Positions 25,695 through 32,977 of a stretch of 33,124 nt of DNA are shown in pieces. The stretch spans positions 1 through 33,124 of the forward strand of contig JANRKT010000099.1 in assembly GCA_033763355.1 (NCBI GenBank), written 5' to 3'. A program made the position numbers and the translations under genes. Position 1 is the stretch's first letter; every line of letters starts with the position of its first letter. The notes beneath the pieces were generated by a model. That model saw only the letters and a program-made list of their open reading frames with translations. It ran no database searches and had not been told where the DNA came from. This stretch comes from JANRKT01 sp033763355. Lineage in GTDB: Bacteria; Bacteroidota; Bacteroidia; Chitinophagales; Chitinophagaceae.

Positions 25695-25772
25695 ATGGAA
25701 AAATCAATTTTTACTTCATCGCTTACCGTCCTTGCAGCATCAGGACTGTTGGCTAAACCAAAAAATCAATAA
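25695..25772 (+). CDS. 25-codon leader ORF in frame with the DJ-1-like gene
   Basis: It reads MEKSIFTSSLTVLAAS, then GLLAKPKNQ, a short charged start followed by a hydrophobic stretch, like an incomplete signal peptide. Its TAA stop at 25770-25772 is followed, without a frame change, by six codons and the ATG of the DJ-1-like gene. It could be a leader peptide, or an old signal peptide cut off from the enzyme by a nonsense mutation. Translation is not certain. Confidence 0.35.
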   Translation: MEKSIFTSSLTVLAASGLLAKPKNQ

Positions 25773-25790
25773 CAAATTAAATTCAAAAAA

Positions 25791-26549
25791 ATGGTAACAG
25801 AAGTAAACAGCTATGTGCATTTTCACGGGGCACCGGCAAAAGGGAAAATTTTAATGGTGGCAAGTTCACCTGCTGTAAGCAAACAAACAGGTTGGCCGGT
25901 TGGCTTTTGGGCAGCAGAATTAACTCACCCTTTAAGAGTCTTTCAGGAGGCAGGGTATGAGATAGAATTGGTTTCTACCGAAGGCGGCAGGTTAGAAATG
26001 GATAGCTACTCTAACCCGGCCGATCCCAGTGGCTACTCTGCGGGTGATGTTATTTCGCTGGGCTACATGCAACAAAAATGGTTTAATGATATGCTGGCAA
26101 ACACCAGGAAACTTACTGAAACAGATGCAAAAGATTATGACGCTGTCTTTTTAGTAGGTGGCCAGGGCCCGATGTACACATTCAGAGCTAACAAAGATTT
26201 AGAAAAACTTTTTGTTTCATTTTATGAAGCAAAAAAGCCAAGTGCCGCAGTTTGTCATGCTACAACTCTTTTGTTAGAGGCCAAAAATTCAAATGGCGAA
26301 CTTTTGGTAAAAGATAAAACCTGGACGGGTTTTGCTGATGCCGAGGAAGAATTTGCTGACAAAGCGGTAGGACAAAAAATTCAACCTTACCGAATTGAAG
26401 AGGAAGCCAGAAAAATTTCTGGCACAACTTTTAAAGTTGCGGCAGCTTTTAGCAGCTATGCTATTGCAGATGGTAATTTGATTACCGGGCAACAACAGAA
26501 CAGTGGCGAAGCAGCAGCAGAATTATTGGTAAAAATGCTGAACAAGTAA
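25791..26549 (+). CDS. DJ-1/PfpI-family (type 1 glutamine amidotransferase-like) protein
   Basis: 252 residues, the length of Hsp31/HchA-like members. The nucleophile elbow is 'SAAVCHATTLLL' with C155 and H156; the conserved glutamate is probably E43 in 'WAAELTHPLRVF'; 'VFLVGGQGPMYTF' precedes them. These proteins act as glyoxalase III-like, deglycase-like or chaperone-type stress enzymes; which applies here cannot be told. It is divergent from the HxlR regulator, which probably represses it. The ATG at 25791 is preceded by an A-rich leader. Confidence 0.9.
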   Translation: MVTEVNSYVHFHGAPAKGKILMVASSPAVSKQTGWPVGFWAAELTHPLRVFQEAGYEIELVSTEGGRLEMDSYSNPADPSGYSAGDVISLGYMQQKWFNDMLANTRKLTETDAKDYDAVFLVGGQGPMYTFRANKDLEKLFVSFYEAKKPSAAVCHATTLLLEAKNSNGELLVKDKTWTGFADAEEEFADKAVGQKIQPYRIEEEARKISGTTFKVAAAFSSYAIADGNLITGQQQNSGEAAAELLVKMLNK

Positions 26550-26844
26550 TGAAATTTATTTCAAAACACTATTTGTTACCGATACCTTGCCGGGGCCAGG
26601 TTTAAATTTTTTTATCGGCATGATATACACCTGGCTTACATTGAAACTCAGTCTGTTTTCACAGATAGAATTCCTCAATGCTTTTTTGCCACGCAGCGAA
26701 ACATTTTTTTGTACACAACACTTCCGTGCATGCTTAAAGCTAAAAGAATTACAGTTTGGCGTTGGTCTGGATTTATCGCAGTCAGGCAGGAATGATTTTA
26801 CAAAAGCTGAAAATGCTGTTTTTTTGCTATATGAATTTTAAAAA

Positions 26845-27780
26845 ATGATAGTAAAACGAAATTTTAATTTACGCAGGGTGTTTTGGAACATTCGTTTTGA
26901 AACGTTTACAACACTTTTTGTAGCTGTTGTCATTTATTTGTTGCACCAATACCAAATTACCGAATTGGCTCTGCCGTTTTCTGTAGCTGGCATTTTGGGT
27001 TCGGCATTGGCTATTTTTATCGCTTTCAGGAATCAAAGCAGTTATGCCAGGTGGTGGGAAGCACGTACAATTTGGGGTGGCATCATCAACAACAGCCGGA
27101 TTTTTGCAAGGCAAATAATTGCCAATGCAGATAATGCTGTGTCTATTGGTAAGGTTTCAAAATATGATGCAGATGCATTTAAGAAGGAAATGATTGAAAG
27201 GCAAATTGCATTTGCGCACAGTTTACGGTTACATTTAAGAAAGCAAAATGACTTGACTGAATGCATGCATTTGCTTTCAGGAACTGAGTATATCCGCGTT
27301 AAAGGGAAACATAATCGTCCCAATATTTTGCTTCAAATGCAGGGTGTCCGTATCAAAGAAGCAATACAAAAAGAAATGCTGGGCGCTTTTGACAATATTA
27401 GTATGGAACCCAATTTAGCCGCTTTCAGTAACTGGCAGGGCGCTTGTGAACGGATAAAGAATACCCCTTTGCCAATGAATTATCAATACTTCACAAAACT
27501 GTTTTTATATGTTTTTATTTTTATACTGCCCGTTTGTTTAATTGGTGATTTTAATAAAATGGGTATAGCGTATTTGATAATCCCTGTAAGCTTTATAGTG
27601 AGTTTTGTTTTCTCCGTAATGAACAGGGTCGGCGAAATCAATGAAAATCCTTTCGAGAATCAGTATTCAGATGTGCCAATGACTTCACTTTGCAACACCA
27701 TCGAAAGGGATTTAAAAGAAATGCTTGGCGAAACAGAATTGCCGGAAAAAGCAGAAACTGAAAATGGATATTTGTATTAA
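26845..27780 (+). CDS. Bestrophin-family anion channel
   Basis: 311 residues. The family signature is clear: 'FRNQSSYARWWEARTIWGG' at about 61-79, with helices at about 20-37 and 44-60 before it and 'LFLYVFIFILPVCLIG' plus 'AYLIIPVSFIVSFVFSVM' near 215-255. The end has 'NPFENQYSDVPMTSLCNTIE', also typical. Bacterial bestrophins are pentameric channels for anions or small cations in the inner membrane. It probably forms a transcript with the reductase gene 19 bases downstream. In the 295-base gap upstream (26550-26844) only a dubious 84-codon ORF is present. Confidence 0.93.
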   Translation: MIVKRNFNLRRVFWNIRFETFTTLFVAVVIYLLHQYQITELALPFSVAGILGSALAIFIAFRNQSSYARWWEARTIWGGIINNSRIFARQIIANADNAVSIGKVSKYDADAFKKEMIERQIAFAHSLRLHLRKQNDLTECMHLLSGTEYIRVKGKHNRPNILLQMQGVRIKEAIQKEMLGAFDNISMEPNLAAFSNWQGACERIKNTPLPMNYQYFTKLFLYVFIFILPVCLIGDFNKMGIAYLIIPVSFIVSFVFSVMNRVGEINENPFENQYSDVPMTSLCNTIERDLKEMLGETELPEKAETENGYLY

Positions 27781-27799
27781 ATGTAATAAAATAAAAAAG

Positions 27800-28414
27800 A
27801 TGAAAATAGCAGTTATAGGTTCAGGCAATGTTGGTGGAGCACTGGCGCAACAGTGGGTTAAAACCGGTCATACAGTGTTGATTGGGGCAAAATTTCCTTT
27901 GAGTGAAAAAAATATTTCATTAGCTGCTAAAATTGGTGAAGACAGGTTTGCAGCGATTGAAAATGCTGTAAAGCAATGTGAGGTAATTTTAATTGCCACA
28001 CCGCCTGCAGCCATTTTTGAAGTGATAACGCAGATGGGCAATGTAACGGGCAAAGTGATTATCGATGCTACAAATACAGTAATGAAAAACCCCGAACCAT
28101 ACAAAACAGTTTATCATTGCCTTTCTGATAAAACTGCCGCAGAAATTGTAAAATGCTTTAACAGCACTGGTTTTGAAAACATGCTTAATCCTGTATATCA
28201 TGGCGATGGCATTGATATGTTTATGGCTGGTGATAGCGAAAAAGCAAAATCTGTTGCCAGGCAATTAGCATTAGATTGTGGTTTTAGTTCCTGCATTGAC
28301 TTTGGCAAGACAGACAAAGTAGAACTTCTGGAAAAGTTGGCTTTGTCGTGGATTAACCTTGCGATAATGCAGGGTCTGGGTCGTAATATAGCCTTTAAAG
28401 TCGTGCGCAGGTAG
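27800..28414 (+). CDS. NADP-binding oxidoreductase, F420-reductase-like
   Basis: 204 residues from the ATG at 27800 (MKIAVIGSGNVGGALAQQW); the frame is open to 27725, but an upstream start would add 25 lysine-rich residues overlapping the bestrophin gene. The Rossmann motif GSGNVGG is at 8-14, and 'VILIATPPAAIFEV' and 'GKVIIDATNTV' follow. The C-terminal helices end in 'ALSWINLAIMQGLGRNIAFK', as in the family. Related proteins are annotated as NADPH:F420 reductase-like, although Bacteroidota normally lack F420, so the true substrate is unknown. It starts 19 bases after the bestrophin stop, in the same direction. Confidence 0.88.
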   Translation: MKIAVIGSGNVGGALAQQWVKTGHTVLIGAKFPLSEKNISLAAKIGEDRFAAIENAVKQCEVILIATPPAAIFEVITQMGNVTGKVIIDATNTVMKNPEPYKTVYHCLSDKTAAEIVKCFNSTGFENMLNPVYHGDGIDMFMAGDSEKAKSVARQLALDCGFSSCIDFGKTDKVELLEKLALSWINLAIMQGLGRNIAFKVVRR

Positions 28415-28419
28415 TTGCC

Positions 28420-28619
28420 TAGCTCTGTTCTGTGATCTGGTATAATAGCGCAGCAACGTTTCAGGGCTTTAAGATGGCGTGGAGTTTTAGCACTAAACTG
28501 TATTCGGGTAACCGCACTTCCACCTTGCACTAAAGTGTCTGCAAAGTACGTGCCCCCCGCTATCCCAAATCCCAGGTTCCGGGCATGTGCTACTTTTACA
28601 TCAGTGATGTTGTTAGCTG
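28420..28619 (-). repeat. Interspersed repeat copy R2 (attC-like candidate)
   Basis: This is a diverged copy. The right end 'gctacttttacatcagtgat' and 'gttagctgttcttttc' matches the R4 end 'gttacttttcgccaat' and 'gttagcggttagttgttttc'; 'tataatagcgcagca', 'cagggctttaag' matches the middle of R4. A left GCTAAC end is not visible, perhaps lost at the end of the reductase gene. It stops seven bases before the stop codon of the unknown gene at 28626. Confidence 0.55.
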
Positions 28620-28625
28620 TTCTTT

Positions 28626-29024
28626 TCAAAGATGTCTTTCAGGTTTTTCAATTACCATTTTAAGCCTGGTATAGTCATCTTGTAATGACCTGCTTATAAT
28701 ACCGCTCAATAGAAATAAGAATACTTTACCTTTAAAACCACGGGCAGCTAGTGTTTCGTTGAAAGTTGGTCTGGTGCCATTGTTCTCTGCTTCAAAGGTA
28801 GATGCGTCATGAGCAAAAAACACATTGGTAGTTACCTCTAAAGTTAGCTTCTTGCCATATACAAGCTCAACAACTTTAAATTCTTCCTCCAAAATGTGGG
28901 GTACCTGTTTCCAGGAAAAACTGCCTGTTGTATTCAGGGTCAATTTGTCACCTGAATAGTTGGCCGCAATAATTCCAGTTGAGAATTTTTTCCAGTTTTG
29001 AGGCAGCAAAAGAAAGTCTATCAT
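28626..29024 (-). CDS. Hypothetical protein, function unknown
   Basis: 132 residues, cytosolic, no signal peptide. The sequence looks genuinely coding ('FSWKQVPHILEEEFKVVELV', 'LEVTTNVFFAHDASTFEAEN', 'TFNETLAARGFKGKVFLFLL') but I do not recognise a family. The segment 'KVFLFLLSGIISRSL' could be a buried helix. It is enclosed by two copies of the interspersed repeat (R2 just downstream, R3 upstream), the position of a single-gene cassette. Its 5' end at 29024 is the first ATG in the frame; no ribosome-binding site is evident. Confidence 0.6.
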   Translation of the reverse strand: MIDFLLLPQNWKKFSTGIIAANYSGDKLTLNTTGSFSWKQVPHILEEEFKVVELVYGKKLTLEVTTNVFFAHDASTFEAENNGTRPTFNETLAARGFKGKVFLFLLSGIISRSLQDDYTRLKMVIEKPERHL

Positions 29025-29177
29025 GTCTGACCTGAGAAATTACTTCCGGTCAGGAAGGCAAATGGATGATCTTCAATAAAGTTCAAAATTGTTTGCCTGT
29101 CTTTCTCTTTGAAGTATGAAAAATTATACATTAGCGGATGCGTTGTTTTGTTTATGGTTGCTGTTATACAATAAAGG

Positions 29178-29382
29178 TTAACTGACCCTCAGTTGCCGCT
29201 GTGCAGGGTGAAGGTATTTAAAATGTGTTACCGGTGCAAGCCTAATAAAATTTTCCACCCGCCGCTGTGTTTTCAGAAAAACTAAAAATAGCTGCTTACT
29301 ATAAGCCTTAAAATACTTTTAAAAAGAAACTACAGTTTTTATTTTTTATTTGGGGTTGTGCAACAGTCACCAATGTTAGCGG
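29178..29382 (-). repeat. Interspersed repeat copy R3 (attC-like candidate)
   Basis: The left end GTTAAC at 29178-29183 is followed by a stretch (29192-29231) identical over 40 bases to R5, including 'gccgctgtgcagggtgaagg'. The middle is different, AT-rich. The right end is 'caccaatgttagcgg' with GTTAGCGG at 29375-29382, as in R4. It ends 22 bases before the stop of the minus-strand methyltransferase. It fills most of the 380-base gap 29025-29404. Confidence 0.75.
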
Positions 29383-29404
29383 CTGGGCCATTCAAATGGA
29401 GTTT

Positions 29405-30217
29405 TTAGCAACTCACAGTAACTCTCAAATAAGTTGCAGGAATTGAAGTTGTGCCTGATAATTCTGCTTTATTTTGGTTATTAAAAAGTGTAATTAACTC
29501 TTGCTCCAACTCTGCGGTCTTACCATTCTTTTCAGCAGCGTCAAAAGCATTCATGGTGGGGCCATAGAAATTTTTAAACATGCTGACATATTCTGTCGGG
29601 GAACAAGGCGCAATAAAAGTAAAAGTGTCATTTATGCATGTGATATTCTCCCTTGCAATTCCAGCTTGACTGAAGCGCTCAATCACGTTATCTTCAACTC
29701 CCCAGGTCATAGGGCTAATGAAACCTTCAGGTGGCGGTGGTGTGTATGCAGAACTTATTTTCAGTATTTGAGCAACAACAGTTGGGTCGCCCGGTATCCA
29801 GTTACCCATTACAATTTTTCCTCCGGGTTTTGTAACCCGAACCATTTCCTTAGCTACATCAAATGGCTTTGGGGCAAACATGGCACCGAAAATACTCACT
29901 ACCATATCAAAGGAATTATCCTCTAATTCAATCAGGTTGCTGGCATCTCCTTCCTGAAAAACGCAATTAGATATACCCGCTGTCTTTGCCCTGATATTTC
30001 CGGCTTCAACAAGGTTTCTTGCAATGTCTACACCCAGAACTTCTGCACCAAGTATAGCTTCGGGTATTGCAGTCGTGCCGTCACCACAGCCAAGGTCAAG
30101 AATTTTCATTCCTTTAACTACTCCAAGTTTTGCCACAAGTTCTTCACCGCTTTGACGCATCGTTTGGGCAATGCGTGTGAAATCACCTTTTTCCCATAAT
30201 GTTTTGTTTGGATTCAT
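29405..30217 (-). CDS. Class I SAM-dependent methyltransferase
   Basis: 270 residues. Motif I is 'ILDLGCGDGTTAIPEA' at about 39-54; 'EVLGVDIARNLVEAG' carries the ribose-binding aspartate, 'FQEGDASNLIELEDNSFD' follows, and 'VRVTKPGGKIVMGNW' is the post-motif strand. The C-terminal half ('FYGPTMNAFDAAEKNGK') matches small UbiE/Methyltransf_11 enzymes found as isolated genes in many bacteria. The substrate is unknown. It is flanked on both sides by interspersed repeats (R3 downstream, R4 upstream), which makes it the cleanest single-gene unit of the array. Confidence 0.9.
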   Translation of the reverse strand: MNPNKTLWEKGDFTRIAQTMRQSGEELVAKLGVVKGMKILDLGCGDGTTAIPEAILGAEVLGVDIARNLVEAGNIRAKTAGISNCVFQEGDASNLIELEDNSFDMVVSIFGAMFAPKPFDVAKEMVRVTKPGGKIVMGNWIPGDPTVVAQILKISSAYTPPPPEGFISPMTWGVEDNVIERFSQAGIARENITCINDTFTFIAPCSPTEYVSMFKNFYGPTMNAFDAAEKNGKTAELEQELITLFNNQNKAELSGTTSIPATYLRVTVSC

Positions 30218-30314
30218 GGTTTATTTTTTAAGGTGTTAAAATATTTCTTATTGAGTGCTGATACTTATATGCTTTATTTAGTGTCTGTCAAAATTCGTAC
30301 GTTTAAAAGCCTTG

Positions 30315-30567
30315 CCACCCACGGAACCGCTGTACAGGGTGAAGGTATTTAAAATGTGTTACTGTTGCAAGGGATAGTTGTGTTGTTCGTCGATGAGAAG
30401 TTATAATGCCCGGCAGGGATATAGAGCTGAACATTTTAAAGACCGCAAACCCAAACAGCGGTAAAGCAACCGTACTGCAGCCTGTCATAGCGGCAACGCT
30501 ATGTTGAGGGCCGTTGCGGCATTCAGGGTACTGCTGCTGGGTTACTTTTCGCCAATGTTAGCGGTTA
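30315..30567 (-). repeat. Interspersed repeat copy R4 (attC-like candidate), complete right end
   Basis: Bases 30327-30451 match R5 (33000-33124) with one difference in 125. Compared with R5 the left end lacks about eight bases after 'acggaaccg' and the GCTAAC is replaced. The right end is 'ggttacttttcgccaatgtt' followed by agcgg, with GTTAGCGG at 30557-30564. It ends about 75 bases before the stop of the NTF2-like gene. It fills most of the gap 30218-30639. Confidence 0.8.
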
Positions 30568-30639
30568 GTTGTTTTCTGTCTACGCAAAAGCTGTTCCCAT
30601 TGTATGAGAACAGCTTTAATTTTATGTGCAAAATTGTCG

Positions 30640-31116
30640 TTAAAACCCTCGTCTTTCACCTGTCACTGGCATTCCCGAATAATGCACATGAACGATTCTC
30701 CATTTGTTGTCTTCCTTTTTTAAAATTTGAGTTTCTCTTCCTTTGGTTTGTATTGCTTGCCCGTCTGCAAATGTTGCATCATAAACCCAATAAAACTCAA
30801 CCCATGCAACATTGCCGTAAACATTTATCACTTCGTTGTCGCTTTTTAAATCTCTTGTTTTAAAAACAGTTCTGAACATTCCATAGAAGTTATCTTTTAC
30901 ACCCTTCCAGCCTTTTTCGTGCCCTTTTGGGTGAATAAAGGAAACCTCGGGAACATCTGCCCAAACCCTTGCTCCTAAAAGTGTATCTGCTTTGTTAATT
31001 GAAACTTTGTAATCTTCAATGAGCTGCTTAATTTCACCTTCGTCTTTTATTGATTTTTGAGCAAAACAAAAAGAGGATACTAATATTACTAATAGTGAAA
31101 GAATGATTTTTTTCAT
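30640..31116 (-). CDS. Secreted NTF2-like (SnoaL/DUF4440-type) protein
   Basis: 158 residues from the ATG at 31116, which gives a clean signal peptide MKKIILSLLVILVSSFCFAQ; the frame is open to an ATG at 31191, but that would overlap the upstream gene and bury the signal. The mature part has the cone-shaped NTF2-like pattern: an N-terminal helix ('EIKQLIEDYKVSINKADTLL'), 'WADVPEVSFIHPKGHEKGW', and the closing strands 'AWVEFYWVYDA' and 'WRIVHVHYSGMPV'. Such domains bind small molecules or act as simple enzymes. It follows a double NTF2-like lipoprotein gene after 22 bases and is the last gene of the unit. Confidence 0.87.
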   Translation of the reverse strand: MKKIILSLLVILVSSFCFAQKSIKDEGEIKQLIEDYKVSINKADTLLGARVWADVPEVSFIHPKGHEKGWKGVKDNFYGMFRTVFKTRDLKSDNEVINVYGNVAWVEFYWVYDATFADGQAIQTKGRETQILKKEDNKWRIVHVHYSGMPVTGERRGF

Positions 31117-31138
31117 TTTATAGAATTGAAAAGGCAAA

Positions 31139-31999
31139 TTAAAATTTTCCGTTATTGTTTTTCCAACTTTCTTTCGCTGTGATTGGTTCAATCACATCCC
31201 AATGCTCGGCAATTTTTCCATTCTCAACTCTAAACAAGTCATAAAATGAAGTGTGTTTGCCTGCCAGATGTCCTTCGCTAACAACTAAAACAAAATTTCC
31301 TTCACCTAAAACTTTATGAATAGTGTCATATTTCATTGTAATACCTTGCTTTGCCCACTCACCCAATGCCTTTCCTAATCCTGAAAGCAGGTCTGGAATA
31401 TTTGGATTGTGTTGAATATAGTTGTCACCGTCAAAATAGCCTGCAAGTTTATCCATCTTGCCGTTTACTAAAATGTCGTCCACAAAATTTCTCACAAGTG
31501 TTTTGTTGATTTCTGTTTTGTCGAAGTCTTTGATTTCGGTTGTACCGTCAACCATTGTGTGACCGCTTTGGTTTGGTTTTGCAGTTTCTTGTAAATTGTC
31601 CCAATGCTCTACAATTTTACCATCTTCAAAACGGAAGATGTCAAACCCAATTTTTGGTCCAAAGAAATTGTAATCAGTATGAGTGAAAACAAAATCTCCG
31701 TCTTGAAAAGAACGAACTGTGTTAACTTTTGCAGAGTTTGGCGGCAATGCTTGTAACAAAGCTCCAAAACCTGCAAGCCCGTCTGCAACACCTAAATTGT
31801 GCTGAATGTATTTATTGGGATTAATGTATCCAACAGGCTCTGCTGCTCCTGTTTCAATTGCTTTTAGTAGACTCACTACTTTTTGTTTGTTTTCCATTTT
31901 TTCTAATTTTTTTGTTTCGGAAATTGAGTTATTTGTTGTTTTGCAAGCAGATGAACTAACTCCTAAAATTATCGCTGCACTTAATATTATTTTGTTCAT
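31139..31999 (-). CDS. Lipoprotein with two SnoaL/NTF2-like domains
   Basis: 286 residues. A lipobox (LGVSSSAC, C19) predicts a lipoprotein. Two homologous SnoaL-like domains follow, at about 40-140 and 160-280, each with 'YIQHN' and an 'FDIFRFEDGKIVEHWDN' or 'YDLFRVENGKIAEHWDV' stretch, so the protein arose by internal duplication. The histidines in YIQHN and EHWD are typical of the family's pocket. Function is unknown; an enzyme acting on small organic molecules in the periplasm is possible. It is preceded by the AraC regulator gene 82 bases upstream, and followed closely by a single-domain NTF2-like gene. Confidence 0.9.
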   Translation of the reverse strand: MNKIILSAAIILGVSSSACKTTNNSISETKKLEKMENKQKVVSLLKAIETGAAEPVGYINPNKYIQHNLGVADGLAGFGALLQALPPNSAKVNTVRSFQDGDFVFTHTDYNFFGPKIGFDIFRFEDGKIVEHWDNLQETAKPNQSGHTMVDGTTEIKDFDKTEINKTLVRNFVDDILVNGKMDKLAGYFDGDNYIQHNPNIPDLLSGLGKALGEWAKQGITMKYDTIHKVLGEGNFVLVVSEGHLAGKHTSFYDLFRVENGKIAEHWDVIEPITAKESWKNNNGKF

Positions 32000-32020
32000 T
32001 TTGCTTTGTTTTAATTACAA

Positions 32021-32042
32021 TGCAAAAGTGCAACGAAGTATA
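32021..32042 (-). promoter_or_regulatory. Possible promoter for the NTF2-like gene pair
   Basis: Read on the minus strand, TATACTTCGTTGCACTTTTGCA lies about 22-43 bases before the ATG at 31999. TATACTTCG resembles the Bacteroidota -7 box imperfectly. The same 'TTGCACTTTT' follows the -7-like box before the DJ-1-like gene (25674-25683), so the element may be shared. Weak evidence. Confidence 0.3.
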
Positions 32043-32081
32043 AAAATGGAAAAGGTAGGAATGTGCCTTTGAATGATACTT

Positions 32082-32954
32082 TTACGCCAATGTGTTTTGT
32101 TCTCTAAATTGAGTTGGTGTAAACTTTGAATGTTTCTTAAAATACTTGATAAAATTAGTTGGCTCATCAAAACCCAAATCATAACCGATTTCTTTAACAC
32201 TTTCCGTTGTATGGGCTAAAATTCGTTTAGCTTCTAACATTGTTCTGTCGTCGATTATTTCTTTTGGTGTTTTTCCTAAAATTTTTGTGGTAGCCTGGTT
32301 AAGGCGTTTTTCGGTAATGGTAATTTCCTTGGCGTAGTAATTTACCTGCTTTTGATTTTTGTAATTTGTTTCTAAAAGGTCTTTAAACAGCATTACAAAA
32401 TCAAGGTCAGCTCCTTTTTTTATTTCTATAAAATTTTGTTTGCGTTTTTCTCTTTCGGCTTGTAGTAGAAAATTATGTAGCAGGTTTTGTAAAATGTCGG
32501 ATTGGGAATTGTCTTTGATGCCTTGCAGTTCGTCCCTCATTAATTGTAGCAAGTCGGCAAATAATTCAGATTGCTTCTTTACTTGAATTTGTGAAACTGA
32601 AAATAAGTCATTGAACAAAATACTGCTTCGTAAAAACTTTGTGTCGGCTTCTGTCTTACAAAAAAAACTGTCGGTAAATAAAATAGCTTTTCCTCCAAAT
32701 TTACTTTTATCGTCAAAACACTGAACCGTGTCCTTGTTTAGAAATAATAATGTGCTGGGTTTAATTTTTATCGGATTGAAGTCAACCAAATGTGTCGGGC
32801 TACCTTGTTGAAACCAAATGATGTGATAAAAACCTGTCCTATGGGTAGTGGTTAAAGTGTCTTTAAACTCTTTGTATAATTTAGCTATATCCACAATTTC
32901 AAACTCTTGCGGAAGCCCTGTCTTGAAGTCGTATTTTTTGATGTCTGTTGTCAT
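32082..32954 (-). CDS. AraC-family transcriptional regulator
   Basis: 290 residues from the ATG at 32954 (MTTDIKKYDF); an ATG at 32975 would add seven residues and reach almost into the repeat. The C-terminal third holds two helix-turn-helix motifs: 'ITITEKRLNQATTKILGKTP' and 'SVKEIGYDLGFDEPTNFIKY' followed by 'FKKHSKFTPTQFRE'. The N-terminal half is a cupin-like ligand-sensing domain ('FYHIIWFQQGSPTHLVDF', 'STLLFLNKDTVQCF'). It probably controls the two NTF2-like genes transcribed in the same direction directly downstream. The whole three-gene segment is visibly AT-richer than the left part of the window. Confidence 0.92.
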   Translation of the reverse strand: MTTDIKKYDFKTGLPQEFEIVDIAKLYKEFKDTLTTTHRTGFYHIIWFQQGSPTHLVDFNPIKIKPSTLLFLNKDTVQCFDDKSKFGGKAILFTDSFFCKTEADTKFLRSSILFNDLFSVSQIQVKKQSELFADLLQLMRDELQGIKDNSQSDILQNLLHNFLLQAEREKRKQNFIEIKKGADLDFVMLFKDLLETNYKNQKQVNYYAKEITITEKRLNQATTKILGKTPKEIIDDRTMLEAKRILAHTTESVKEIGYDLGFDEPTNFIKYFKKHSKFTPTQFREQNTLA

Positions 32955-32977
32955 TTGCAGGGTGTCGCTATACAATT

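Noticed and set aside
26587..26841. 84-codon ORF upstream of bestrophin
   Set aside because: No family pattern, odd composition and no ribosome-binding context; probably chance, although the gap has no other content.
28198..28629. 143-codon minus-strand ORF across repeat R2 and the end of the NADP-enzyme gene
   Set aside because: More than half is antisense to the well-supported reductase gene, and the rest is only the translated repeat; no protein family is visible.
30303..30488. 61-codon minus-strand ORF within repeat R4
   Set aside because: It is a translation of the repeat itself; the repeat's diverged copies do not keep the frame.
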